Shown one piece after another: positions 1-12,812 of a DNA stretch of 64,000 nt. This DNA is from Branchiostoma floridae (taxonomy: Eukaryota > Chordata > Leptocardii > Amphioxiformes > Branchiostomatidae). The DNA lies in assembly GCF_000003815.2 (NCBI RefSeq), contig NC_049980.1, positions 21,357,717-21,421,716 on the forward strand, written 5' to 3'. The notes below the pieces were generated by a model. That model had not been told where the DNA came from. It searched no databases and saw only the letters and a program-made list of their open reading frames with translations. Position numbers and translations under genes: made by a program. Each line of letters opens with the position of its first letter. The stretch's first letter is position 1.

Positions 1-3000
1 GTGCTTAACAACTGGCTAAATTCTTGGTCCTGAAATTTCTATGGAAACCTTTGGTAAAGTCTAAAAGAATTCAATATGGCCAAAGAATCCATAGCAGCTG
101 AATTATGCAGAGCAAAGATACTAATTTTAGAATAAACATCCCAGTATAACAGGCCAGAACACACCCCTGGCCATACCTGTGGATACGTTCTATATAGAAG
201 ACTGGTTCCCCTGTATGACATGAAACACAGTTTGGATTTGGGTGGATTCATCTGGAAGATTGACTGCTGTGAGCCATTCAGCAACTGTGCATGTCTGTCA
301 TGTAGTACACAGAATGATGAGCATGCATTGACAAACCAATATCAGTGTAACACAAACAGCTGAATGAGAAGGTAATGGCAACCCTACTGAGCATGTAATA
401 GCAGCAAGGAAGCATAGGCCACTGTAATTGCAGAAATAAATTTTCATATTGACAAGGACAATGGTATCCTCTTCACAGAATGGATTGGAAGCTAGGGGTG
501 ACAATTTTATGGAATAGTTGAAAACGTGGGGCAATGTTGGACATTGTCTCTCTTTTACAGCCTAGAAGTAGGTTAATCTATGACCTCAATCAGAGTTCTG
601 GCAAAGAACTGTTTGGTGTGGCTGATCTTTGATTCTTTGGCTGACCTCATTTCCTGCTGGCCATTAATTGTTATGGTTGCAAGACCAAAAGGCCATGAAA
701 TGATGGCGACCTTTTCTTTCTCTTCTTGTCAATGATATTTTGCACCTGCAGCAGCAGTGGACTACTATGAGGTGTGAGAGGGCATAACTTTTGAGCAGGC
801 AAAATGGCAACATTCTCCAACAGAAATGGCAACGGGAAGATCAGGTTGCAATATATTTCAATAACCTGCTAACAAAAAGATATCTTTTATGACACAATCC
901 TTTAAACACATTCAAGTGTACCAATGCCACCAAAGTACAGCATTTTTCTGATAAATATTTTCAATGATCATAGGATTATCAATTGAAAATAGACATTAGA
1001 ACTAAATCTACATTCTTCTAATGTTTTTGAACATAATTATAGTTCTTAGTTGCTGTCACCAGATAATTGAATAAAACATTGATTATTATTTTGATGACAT
1101 CACACTGACCACAGCAGCAGATTCTGAGTCTGGATTTGCAGCTTGCAAAAAACGTACTTTTGGGAAGCAAGTAAATATCATAATATCTTGTAATTGTATG
1201 TGAAATATTAATATAAATAAACCTTTAAATAAATCTTTATTCATAAAATCAACATTTTAATATACAATGTTTGCTTCTGAACAGGTCTTTTCAGCAATCC
1301 ATAATGTCTAGTTCTGAACTGGCTACCGTCTTTAATGTGACATCATAAAAAAAAGTAATAATCAAGGATTAATTCAATCATCTGGCTGCAGGAATAAAGA
1401 CCTGTGAATATGGCCTTGCATGTTTTGATGTTAAAAAACATCACAAGGGTGAATATGCAGTGCAAATGTCTTTGTTTATACCCCTTTTCACTAGGACGGC
1501 ACTCTCGCCACACGCTCTCTGTGAGCTAAAATTTCAACATATCCCTTTGTATAGAAAAGAAACATATCGTTTTACACTTTATTTTGTGTTTTGTTGTCTT
1601 ATCAGTCACACTTTTACGTTATGTAAGGTCGCAGTGAGAGCGCAGTGCAATCACTGTCTAGTGGAAAGGTGGTCTTACCGAATGATACTTTCATCATTGA
1701 GTTGATAAGAAAACATTTTGGTGTCATAAATGTTTCATGACCTCTGACATCCTCCACCCTTGAAATCTTGAAAAACGGCTCAGGCCGAATGATGTATCAA
1801 GGTTAAATAAAGGTTGAAAAAAAAACATATAGGCCACAAACAAAGCGTGGTCAATGACCTAAACCTGGCTTGGTAAAACATCTATAAAAAAAGTCAATTT
1901 TGTGACCAACAAGGTACTAGTAGACTAGAAGAAATGTCAAATATTGAAGAGAAGTATTAAGTGCATTCTCCAGAAAAGTTTGCTTTTTCAGTTATATTCG
2001 TAGAAACATTTCTCACTGTATAAAGGATTCCCAGGCAACAAAGTACATATATCTGTACAGAAAGGCTGGTACAGCTTCTTAATGTTTCTATAAGGTCTTC
2101 GTACTTTGTTGCCTGTGAGTTCCCCCAGGGCCTCTATTGGCATTGTAGCAAAATACACTGTTCTTTCTTTACTAGGTTCCTTTCCTTTCTATACTTCAAC
2201 TCATACAGGCCTCTGTATCTAGCCCTTAGCTAGGATATCACATCTTATCATTTCTGTCAAAGTATGACTGATGATGGACTTTCACGCTATATAACCACAG
2301 GCATCCAATCAGCCGAGCTTTCTGTATCTAGGATTGCAGTAATGCGTGCATTTGACATATCAAATCTCAGCAAAACCAGTCATGAAAGCCAATGTTATTG
2401 CCATACATGACAACTATTTCTGGCATAAATTTTTCAATGACAACTTGTGGTAACTTGAAACTAATGCAGAGCATTAAATGTGGATGTCCTGCAATGAATT
2501 TTGATTGTTCCAATGCCTTACCTGTGAACACATATCTTCTGAATGGTACTGCTTGAGGGGACCCATTTCCACAAAAATACAATAAACATCCATCATCTAT
2601 TGATACCATGTACGATGATGACAAGTTTCTTATCATAGTTAAGCACAGTTTGGTGCCTTTATTCACTTGCATGATTCACAGCAGTCAAAATCCTCTCAAG
2701 ATATTTTGATTTCATTAATGAGATTTTTGTTATTTTGCCTTCAGGTGAATATAACATGCATGCAAGTTACTCCCTACATAATATTGGGAGAAGACTATAT
2801 ATGTTTTGTAAAATGTTTCTTCAGTTTGATCTTTGTATGAAAGGCATCATAATTTTCATTCTTTTGATGAAATTTGTTACAAAAGTAGACTGAGAATAGC
2901 ATGCACAATGTCATCCATAACTTTACTTTCTTTCTGCAATGTTTTGAGCTCCTCAGTTTTTTAAATTATTTTCACCCAAAGAATTGGATACCACAGTGTC

Positions 3001-4134
3001 ATGATATGAGAAACAAATGGCCTAAGCTTTGTATGAGGCTTTTCCTCCATTTTTATAATGATCAGTGAGATCGTTAAAATGATTTCATTGATGTGGCCCA
3101 TTTTCTGCTCCCATGAAATGATTTTAAAGCTGGGCAATCCAAGAATCCATTCTTACAAAGGTGAAATGTTGATCCAAGAATAGTCCATTTTTCACTGGTG
3201 TAATTTGTATGATCATTTTTTTTCATGGGGTAGTTTTGAATTAAATCCTTATATTTTAGGGTTATTTGGGGATGGAGGATGGGAGTGAAATATCTTGCAG
3301 TTACTTGCAACTATTTGCTTTTCAAGTCTTTTTACTTCTTTTACAGAAAATGTCCTTAGGCTTTTTTCTCAACATAACATTATGGAGTGATCGTAGTGCT
3401 TTCTATTTCTAAAAATAGTCTGAATGGTACAGCTCACTGGAATTGACATTCACTCTGCATGAAAAAGAGCATTCAGGATATGATGATAGACACAGCAGTG
3501 CATACAACACCTGATATAGAAAAGATAGCGCTGCTGAACCAAAGATCATCTATCATGTGGGATCAACAGATTTCCCTGTGATAATTTGGAACAGAAGAAG
3601 CCATATTGCATGATACCTACTAGTATATCATACAGCATTGAGATACAATCATTATGTAAGTTATATAGAGGCTCATTTTATGATAATAGAACATGTTATT
3701 ACCTTTGTCTAGCAGCTTGTTTGGTACTGCAGGAGCAATCAAAGTTTTTGAGTTTAAAAGAGAATACCTCACAAAGGGTTGATGGATCATAATGACTATG
3801 TAAGTGATGCTTGATATAATCAGATGGCAATTATTCAAATTATAATCTAATTTTCATAAATTATAAGTAAATTTTATCAACCTGCTCCATTTGATATCAA
3901 TATTTGACCCTGTGACATGTAACTGAGAAAGAGAAGAACATTGATGAATTAAAATTATGAAAATGAAGAACAGCAAATACTACTCATTTCACTAGGTTTT
4001 CCTTCATTTGACTGTAATATTAAGGCGGGATGGAAATGTGGAAAAAATCATGTCAAAAGCCTGCAATCATGCTAGCTGTTCACACAATCATATGGTAACT
4101 CTTATATACCTGTTCCATATTGTATGTTCCACAG
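1..4134. other. 5' spacer without recognisable gene
   Basis: AT-rich sequence in which the longest open frames are about 100 codons, have no splice context and resemble no family I know. It holds a MITE (1481-1671) and a short inverted repeat: 15 bases at 2032-2046 pair perfectly with 2101-2115 across a 54-nt loop. The promoter and any 5' non-coding exon of the LINGO gene may lie here, but I cannot point to them. Confidence 0.6.
1481..1671. mobile_element. MITE with imperfect terminal inverted repeats
   Basis: The left end (CCCCTTTTCACTAGGACGG) is nearly the reverse complement of the right end (CTAGTGGAAAGGTGG). The similarity continues inward through a shared CTCTCGC / GCGAGAG-type block, giving a foldback of about 190 bp. 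There is no coding capacity. Target-site duplications are not clear, so I do not assign a superfamily. Confidence 0.5.
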
Positions 4135-4156
4135 AAAGTTGGTGACTTTCCCCAGC

Positions 4157-4291
4157 ATGACAGAGCAAGTGGATAAGGTCCTGACCAAAGCTGGAGAAAT
4201 CTGGGCAAACATCATGACCGACACGATGCATCATACAGGGAACGGTCAGAGAAATGGCGAGGGCTGGCTCCCGTATCCCAGGTTACAATAA
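4157..4291 (+). CDS. upstream ORF, 44 codons, in the LINGO 5' leader
   Basis: ATG at 4157 opens a 44-codon frame ending in TAA at 4289-4291, 73 bp before the LINGO start. A plausible splice acceptor (TGTTCCACAG, ending 4134) puts this ORF and the LINGO start in one exon, so it would sit in the mRNA leader. The peptide is hydrophilic at its start (MTEQVDKVLTKAGEIW) and does not read like random AT-rich DNA. It could act as a translational brake on LINGO, or be the last exon of an unrecognised upstream gene. No family recognised. Confidence 0.35.
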   Translation: MTEQVDKVLTKAGEIWANIMTDTMHHTGNGQRNGEGWLPYPRLQ

Positions 4292-4364
4292 ACAACTGGT
4301 GCCATGAACAAGGCCATGTGTGAAGATTTAACTAACTTTGTAGCTAAGTCCATAATCTACTAAG

Positions 4365-7300
4365 ATGGCATCTCTACTGCAGATTCTGACTCTAGCTGTT
4401 GTTAGTGTCCTGGTAATCAAGTGTGAAGAATTTCTTCCTTGTCCAAAGAAATGTGTGTGTGAGGCCTCGGACAGTTCAGTGACATGTATTCTAAAGACCC
4501 TGAGGAACATTCCAGCACACCTTCCATTCTCAGTGCAGACCCTCAACTTGGAGCGCAACCGTATCAGTAAGATTGTTCGCAACACCTTTGTACGTTATCC
4601 CAACTTAAGCCATCTCAACTTGAACCACAACAAGATCAAAACAGTGGAGGAGGGAGCATTCAATGGACTGTCACAACTTAAGAGTCTGTACTTATGTGGA
4701 AACAGGTTGAGTCTTATACCCAAGGTAAGTCAGAACTCTTAATAAGATAACTGAACAGATAAACATGTAGCAGGTAGATTGTACAACAAACAGAAAGTTG
4801 GATAGCTTGGTACAGCTAACACAAATTTGGATCCTTGCCTATCAAGAAGTATGACAACTTTGAAAAGTCTACAACACACAAGATTGATGCTTATTTACCT
4901 AAAAAATTGCCAGATATGTTGAGAGCTGTTGCAGAAATTTGAATCTCTCCACTATACTAGCAAATTCATGTCTCTTTAATACTAGATTACTTCTCTTCAT
5001 AGGGCACTTTTGCAGGCGTGTCTAATGTGACTCGACTGGACATGAACAGGAATGAGTTAGTTCTTCTAACAGATATGGGATTTGCAGAGTTGTCCAAACT
5101 GGAATATCTTGACCTGCTGGAGAATGGCATTCTCTTTGTGACTGAGTATGCTTTCAAAGGGCTGGATTCTCTCAAGCATCTCCTAGTGTCCAAGTGGAAG
5201 ATGTCTGATCTCCCCACAGACCGATTCATCCACTTACGCAGTCTGCAGACACTGGAGATTTCTCACATGAAAAGTGAGGTGCTGAAGCAAAATGTTGTTA
5301 GCAACCTGACACGACTGCAGAACCTCCACATTGGGCATTGGAAAAAACTGACCAACATCTCTCCCAAGGCATTCCGAGGCCTGGACAGCCTAGTGTCACT
5401 TATCATTCATCACACAAACATCTCAGTTATCCCGTCTCCAGCTATACAACAGCTACGCAACCTTAAGGAACTCTCATTGAACAACAACCCTATAGAGCAG
5501 GTAACTTCTGCCTCATTACGGGGGATGACGTCATTAAGAGAACTGTTCCTCGATCACTGCAACTTGACGTACATTGGAACAGGAGCTTTCAAGCAGCTGA
5601 AATCATTACAAAAGTTGGACCTGAGTTATAACTTGCTAAAGGCTCTTCCCAGAGACACATTTCCTGACAAAGTGACATTCCATCAGGTCACCCTGACAGA
5701 GAACCCGTGGAACTGCGACTGTCAGATGACGTGGCTCATCTCAGCAAACACGCAGGGCTGGAGGAGTGTGTACTGTTCCACTCCTGAAACCATCCAAGGG
5801 ATAGACGTCCTACGGCACGGCAAGTTGGCTCGTAAGAAATTACTACAAAACATGAAGTGTAACTTGCCGACGGCAGCCATCTCCCAGGGACCAACAGTGA
5901 AGGTTGAGCAAGGTAGCGAGCTGAGATTACAGTGCCTCGCCCAGGGAGAGCCCAAACCTACCATATCATGGATTCCTCCAGCAGGGAGGACAGTGGATAC
6001 TGAGGTGACATTGAAGGGAGGAGTGCTACAAATATCTGCTGTCAACACAGCGGACAAAGGGAGATACACCTGTGTAGTGACCAATGCAGGAGGGACAGTT
6101 GTGGTCAACACCAGTGTCATAGTTATTGGTAAGTGGAAGTCCAGTAAATTATTTTTGTCTGAAGGTAATGCAAGATACATTATTATCATTAACAATACAG
6201 TCTTAGATGAAATCATTATTTTTCTTAATTATAAAATGATAGCAGTACTGGAAAAATCTGTGTCCTTGTTGAAAAAATACCGGTTAAAGTTTTGCAACAG
6301 TAACATCAAACTGCATAATCACAATTATTTTTCTAATCATCATCATTTGAAAGTTTTTTGCAGAGTGTAATGAAATGACAGCTACTGGTTTATATACATG
6401 ACATGTACGAACATGAAAAAGATTGATATCTTTAATATGTTAACTAATAGATAGAAGCACATTAAAATCTAACCAATATTTCATGTTCAGCCTTGGCAGA
6501 TGCTGAGTAAATACCGCATTGTCATTAATGAATAGCTTCATATGGTACAAAAGTGTTAATAGTCTTTTCGTCAAAAGGCAGTCTGATTAATGCTTTCACT
6601 GGCACATCTGTACACTGATTTACGAGCACACAGCGACCAAACAACACTTAGGAATCACCTTTCTCTGTAATGTAAACCTACCCTTTATTACATGTCACAC
6701 CCACCCACAGCAGGTGTGTGAACATTTGAGTCGTGTAATCACAATACTGTACTGGATGCATGCCTATACTTACTGTTGAACTTTGCCATCTATATGAAGA
6801 TGAACGTCTTTGGGAAACATTGTGTCACTTACCGTATATCATGTTTTAAAAACCAAGAAATCCATTTCAGGGTCATTGTGTTCCCTGTCAATGTAAGCTG
6901 TTAACGCACTGAACATAACAAAAATTGATGTGTTCCCTGAACACATTAATGACTCAAGTTACTTAATATCTTCCCCATGAGTCTCTTATAGAATTTGTTC
7001 TGGAGACTTGCTGTAATGAAATTCTTCATGATCAAATCTAATTAACTATGGCTTGGTTCATACCTTGAGAACTGTGGTAGTCAGATTACCAGTAATACCA
7101 ACACCCAGAATAAGTCCAGAATGAATGAGTGGTATTACACACCAGCAATCAGATCAGGGAACAAAGTGGTGTGCATACTACTCAACTGAAAACATCTGCT
7201 AGACTGATTATTCTATGTGTTGGTTGGCTACTTGCATCAAGACCGCTAAAACCAAAGCTATTTCAATACTACATATGTTTGCATTTTATGTTTTCAAAAC

Positions 7301-8970
7301 TTCCTAAAAATCCTCAGGATGACCTTGATGAAAGGAAGGGACAAAAAGCACTCTTTTAAGACCAGGAATAGGCCTGTTACTTGCTATGTTGCCAGTATTT
7401 CCAATGGGGCCTGGATATTGGTCATGCTGCCATTGTTTCAGCACCACAGACAGACCCTACTCATGTTGTGCTGATTGCCTGCTGGCTTTCAACCCAATAG
7501 TAATTATATTGATACTATTTTGGCACCAGAAACAGGTTTGTGACATGCTTGGGTAGGCAAAGGACTCTAGTAGTTGTGAATCGTTGGTGTTTCAATGTCA
7601 GGAACAGGTCTAAGTTTTGCTATTGATTGTGCTTCCACAGTAGAGACATGCCTGCAAGCCGTTTCCTCCCCAATCATTGAATTCTTCTCCTGATACCTTT
7701 TCAGCACCAAGGATGTGCCTTAAGAATATTGTATTATTAAGGCCACACCAAGAAAATTCTATGGATGACATTTTCTATTCATGGTCTCAATATCAAGGAT
7801 AATCCAATAACATTCCACTCTTAATGTTACCAGATGGTGATGGTACAGCATCAAGGACATGTTCAGTTTTCTTGGAAAGGCTTTCTAGTGATTCTAGTTT
7901 TATTTGTTTGTAACTTGATTTTCTGTGCTCATATATTGGTGCTTATAATGTGTTACCAGGACTTTACAATAGGTTGTTCAATGCAAATGACTGCTCTGTA
8001 AATCTATAATATACTAGTAGTTCCAGCATTGCAGCAAATTGAATGTAAAGCTTTGGATAATGCAAATGAGCTTTGAACTAAGAACTTCATTCTTACACCA
8101 AACCATTTATGGACTACAGCTCATACTAAGGGACTACTGTAACATGACAACACAATTTTTCAGTATTCAAAGTATACACCCAGTACTAAGCAATTTAACA
8201 CAGCACGTCAGGCAGGCTGGTGATTATTTGCAATATTTGAACCGTAAAGCTCAAAGTGACATGATGGAGTATGATGTATCATGTGCACAATTGATTGGAT
8301 TTCCCAATGACATCCAAGACAACCATCATAAAATGCCTCATTTAATTAAAAGCCAGTTTTCGTGGTGTGGCAGAAAGTGTAGCCAATGTGTCCTGACTGC
8401 CTGGTTCTTCAATTAAACCTGCAATACCCATGACTTCATGAAGGACAGCACTCAGAAATTCAGAGTTTAACACAGAGAAACAAAGTTTGAGCCTTTCAAC
8501 TTTCAACAGAATGCACACCTGATTGTCTTATCACACTTGGCCACTACTCTTTGTTCTGGATAGAACCACATGCTGATTACTTGATTTCCACAGGATCATC
8601 CCAGCAGTCTTCAGGACCAGGCCCATCCAACATGCCTAACCAGCAGGACCCGCAACTCCAGTCTGAAGGAGTCAACTACACCACCCTGCTGGTAGCCAAC
8701 CTGATGGGGGTCATGACCTTTCTGGGAGTGGTCCTGCTTTGCTGTGGTGTCATCTTCCTTCTGTCCCGAAGTAAGAATGGTATGAGCCTCATCATGCTAG
8801 ATACAGAGATGGAGTATGTCCCGAGGGGGGATTCAGATGATAGCGGTGGTCGAGGAAAAGGCAGTGATGAAAAACGAAAGATTAAGACAAAGATTGTCCC
8901 AATTGCTACTGCAGGAGACAAAATAAAAGGAAGCAAAGGTGGCAAAAAGAAGAAAAAGAAAGAAAGATAA
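4365..8970 (+). CDS. LINGO: LINGO-type LRR-Ig transmembrane protein
   Basis: Exons 4365-4724, 5003-6128 and 8594-8970, with introns of phase 0 and phase 1, GT-AG ends and matching frames; 620 aa, the length of human LINGO1. Order: signal peptide (about 1-20), Cys-rich LRR N-cap (PCPKKCVC), about a dozen LRRs, LRR C-cap from about 353 (NPWNCDC), an I-set Ig domain about 412-490 with the Cys pair near 429 and 475, one membrane helix about 529-552, and a cytoplasmic tail. Family identity rests on features particular to LINGO: the TFLGVV stretch in the membrane helix matches vertebrate SFLGVV, and the juxtamembrane EMEYVPR matches the vertebrate EIEYVPR EGFR-like motif. LINGO proteins are neuronal surface proteins; LINGO1 is a Nogo-receptor co-receptor that restrains axon growth and myelination. 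The tail is longer than in mammals and ends in a poly-lysine run. The start is the first in-frame ATG before the signal peptide. Confidence 0.9.
7437..7457 (+). promoter_or_regulatory. RE1/NRSE (REST-type) site in LINGO intron 2
   Basis: TTCAGCACCACAGACAG at 7437-7453 fits all positions of the RE1 core NTYAGMRCCNNRGMSAG. RE1 elements bind the zinc-finger repressor REST/NRSF, which silences neuronal genes outside neurons in vertebrates. The site lies in an intron of a neuronal surface-protein gene. Binding in this organism is inference. Confidence 0.55.
7700..7719 (+). promoter_or_regulatory. partial RE1-like site in LINGO intron 2
   Basis: TTCAGCACCAAGGA matches the left half and centre of the RE1 core; the right part (TGTGCC) departs from it. 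A weaker look-alike follows at 7844-7860. Together with the site at 7437 this makes a small cluster in one intron. Confidence 0.25.
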
Positions 8971-9760
8971 TGAAAGACAGCTGATTTAAAGGGTAATTCC
9001 CCAAGTAAAAGGTGTGCATATCTGAGGGACGATGCCAAATGATTGTAAATGGAAAGTCACAGATTCTTAAGACAAGGAGTCATGAGAAAGAAGGCAAGAT
9101 GAGCCCCAAGGCTTCACTATTACCTACTTGTCACTATCCAATGTTGATCTTCATGCATAGTGTTCATGACGTGTCTTGCAGAAGTGATGTAGCCTGTGGC
9201 TGACAATACTGTGATGAAGTCATGTTTGAGTAATACAAAATGTACCATTGGCACAAAATGGTGGTGTGCATAACATCAAATGTTGAAGACAATAGGATGA
9301 TGTTTACTCCAACAGTAGAGTGAAAGGTGATGATGTTAATTACTACAGATAATCCAGAGCATATGTGCATGATTGTGCAAATTGCATGTGAATGATGTAA
9401 CAATGTGTTCCATCTTTCATTTACCTAATGCACGTTAGGGAAGGTAAAGAGCACTTGATAATCAGTGCTGGTAAAAACTGTATTGACTAGCTGGCACTGT
9501 ATTGTTGTATCCAAACTTCTCTTCCTAAATATGTCAGAGGGCCTGCAAGGATTTTATATTTCTATTTGGTTGACTACATCTTGGGAGATGAACGTGTAAC
9601 TCAAATATTTTCTCCAAGAAAGACGTTTGCATTGTCAAGTCTTAAAAATATAGAATGAAATGTCCATTTAATCTTTGCAGACCCGTGAAGTCTTGTACCT
9701 TACTGTATTACTAATCTGCTCCAACTAACACATATGGTCACGCTTGCTGTCCGAGGTAAT

Positions 9761-9766
9761 AATAAA
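9761..9766 (+). terminator. candidate polyadenylation signal for LINGO
   Basis: AATAAA about 790 bp past the LINGO stop codon, the first canonical hexamer I found there. No cDNA evidence. Confidence 0.3.
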
Positions 9767-9769
9767 GTG

Positions 9770-10923
9770 CTTACTAACAGTAGCTGGACAATGTCTTGGC
9801 TGTTTTTGACTAACAATGCCAGTGGTGCCAGGTTCATGCCAGAAATCTTCACATTAGTGTACTGTTTCATCAGAAATATTTTTATCAATATATAATATAT
9901 TGATCCATTATATATTTGTTACTTTTACATACTGGTATACTTGGCACCTGTGGCACTAAGTGTCCAAATCCTGTCTTGAATAGCAGTGAGCTGATACAAA
10001 GTTTGCCTTAAGCACCCCCCTAGCAGTATGTTTGCATCACTCAAAGCAAAAACCTAATGAGCTGCACTGACAAATAAAACATTTCTACTTCACAAGGAAC
10101 AGTCTGTTTCAAACAAAAAAGATTGATATCAGAATTTTGTCAACTTCACAGATGCAGATGACAAGATAGACTGACCACAAGTCCTGTGGAGGTCAGACTG
10201 CATGAGCCCTTCATCACTGTAACTCATTTGCCACAGCATGTAAAACTGCTGGGAAACCAGAAATGTGTTGCTGTGAATGTTGCATGTGAGTAGATAGTGA
10301 CTAATGACAGGTGGCTGCCCCACCCTCCTATCCTGTCTTCTCTCCCAGTAGGTTCCTCAGGTCTGTACATCCCAAATAAGGTGTTGTGACTAAGGGACTT
10401 TCCATGAAAATCAGTCTTCTTCAGAACGACTCCCTCTACCTGATTTTCTGGAAAAGCTCCAGACCGATACCTATATCTTTCTAAAACTGTAACCCAGTGT
10501 TAGCCCCCCTAGCCAAACTATGGAATCCCATACGACTGTAGTCAACCTCCTCTCTATATAATTTGATGTTTTACAAACGTTCATGTCTCCCAAATCACTC
10601 CAAAAAGCCTCTCCATACTCTGTCTTCCAGCCGTGAAAACCCATTATTAGCCAAATAAGGAGGTTCCGGACATAAGAATGCACCACACATAAGTATGACA
10701 AGAGTATCTGTATTCAATGCTATCCTTAACAAACAAAAATGTACTGTAAGTAAATTGGTTACTCCAGAATTTTAGGGAAAAGTCAGCAGACATACTACGT
10801 AGAACATGATCCTCTAGGTTTCACCTTTTGAAAGGCCTTTGTATAGCTGTGTTTGTACAACAATTAAAGTATGCAGCTTAAGAGCCTTCTCCACGGACTT
10901 TTTTGATAAGAAAAACAAAACAA

Positions 10924-10976
<53 letters not shown>

Positions 10977-12503
10977 CACACACATGAACTGCTCCTTAGT
11001 GTATAAAACTAATACTGATTTACAATCTAGGGGACCATTAAAATTGTTAGCATGTTTTATGCGTTTGAAGACTCAAGTTCACACTCTTTAAGGCTCAGCT
11101 ATGTGATCCTTAGTGCCTGAAGAAGGGTGTTTTCAACCTTGTCTTATAAGCAATCGAGTCTCTTCACCAGTCAACAACATGCAGTTCTTCTAGACACCAC
11201 TAGATGTCCTCAGCTCCAGAGGGATGTGCTGTCGTTGCTTCTGGATGAAATGCTCGTGACAAACTTGCTGCTCATTAAATATTGGTAATAAATATATTTC
11301 AGAACATTTATTTTGATGCCTATCCCTGTTAGATACATTCAGTGGTACTTTTGGATTTTTAACTTCTTCTTATGGTTCAATTTTCCAAATTATTCAATTG
11401 ACTCAATTGGAACAATCATGCATCTTTACAACCTGGGCTGATTATGGAAATGGGTCCCCTGACACAAATGACAAAATTTACAAAATGAAGTTCATGTATG
11501 TAGCTTGTTTAGACAGAATTAAGAAGTTCACATTTGTTCCCTTACAGATTCATTTGGATATCTTGCAACAACATTTAACATTGCCCCTTTCATATGTTTG
11601 GTAACATTTGTACTACATATTATGCAAATAATAAAATGCATGTATTAAGTGATGCTGCTCTTATGTCAAGTATGACTACATCACCACTTCATCTCCTAAG
11701 GTTGCTCCTAGAAGAGGAGTTAAGAGAATGTTAAGAGAAAGGTTCTTAGCTTTTTTGTGCTCCTTCAATATCACTATCATAATCACCTATTCAAAAAAAT
11801 AATTCCAAGTAAAAAAAATTCACCATTTTATGATTAAGATAATACCCAAAACAAAAGTAACAATTAGAAGAAGAAGCTGATGCCCATCTATAGTCATTAA
11901 TTAAGCGGCACGTTTTATGGTCAAGGAACTGCAGCATCAGAAGTTGTGATGTAGAATAATCCATTTACCCTAACTTGTCCTCTCGACAAACAGCTCTTGC
12001 AAGCTGCCTAACTGTAAGACTATTGCGCATGATTCCTATCTCTTTTTTTTAATAAATGCACACCAACATTGGACCAAGTCAGAACTATCTCTCTATCCCT
12101 CCCTGTAATGGGACCTTAACATTAACCCCAAAACATGGAGGGTAACAGTAGTTATTAGTAGTTAAACATGCTTGCTACATGCAAATTTCACTAAGTGCTA
12201 AGGGTACTGCACTCTATAGCTGCAGAACCCACTGCTCCAGACTGGTTTGTTAGGTAAATATACGGAATGAAGGTCGGGTTGGCCTTAAGACCTGCATTTG
12301 CATTTCTTTCATTAAACTTTTGTTGGTTAAAAGGAAAGACAACCTGTTTTTGAAAAGTAGAAACTGAGAAAATTAATATGTAACAGTCTATGTCCTGATA
12401 GAACAAAAATGAAGAATTGGTGAATATTTGTTATCACTATTTTTCAATCATCTCACAACGGTGATTTTAAAATTTAGACATGTCATTATTGCTGCATTTT
12501 TAG
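9770..12503. other. spacer, no gene recognised
   Basis: Nothing gene-like beyond a CA microsatellite (10929-10984). Frames at 9700-9888 (-), 10129-10323 (-), 10471-10701 (-) and 11398-11604 (+) are short, lack splice support and resemble no family. Confidence 0.5.
10929..10984. repeat. (CA)n microsatellite
   Basis: About 28 CA dinucleotides with one G interruption near the right end. Confidence 0.95.
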
Positions 12504-12713
12504 GATGTCATCCAATAAATCAAGTCACTGTAGTTTCTATAACAAAAAGTGTTACAGTAAATTCAAACTTGTATCAGTGTGATCATCAGTACTTTTCAGT
12601 TTTTCAAGTGATCTTCTCTACTGTAGTAAATGTCTGTGTTTATGGAACTTTGATATCATATGGAAGCATCATGTATCAAACTGCTTTCAGAGTTAAAAAA
12701 AGGTCAAGAAATG
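12504..12713 (+). CDS. possible membrane-protein exon (weak candidate)
   Basis: A 210-bp open exon between an acceptor (TTTTTAG, ending 12503) and a donor (ATG|GTAAAG at 12714), phase 1 at both ends. It encodes a hydrophobic segment (QVIFSTVVNVCVYGTLISYG) followed by a basic stop-transfer sequence (FRVKKRSRN). The frame joins without a stop to the candidate exon 15952-16061. The hydrophobic segment shares spaced identities (V.V..Y.T) with the protein at 22644-23009. Chance exons of this size are common in AT-rich DNA. No family assigned. Confidence 0.2.
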
Positions 12714-12812
12714 GTAAAGAAAGCAATGGTAGTTGAGCTAGGCCATTTGTTACATTGACGTACAGTATAATCTTCAGTTTATCTGAAGAATGGTCTAGCA
12801 TAATGGCATTAT

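Noticed and set aside
5722-6216. 164-codon minus-strand ORF
   Set aside because: Antisense shadow of the LINGO LRR C-cap and Ig exon.
8039-8416. 125-codon plus-strand ORF
   Set aside because: Lies in LINGO intron 2, starts without ATG, has no good splice sites and resembles nothing; including it would break the phase-1 junction that joins Ig and membrane exons.
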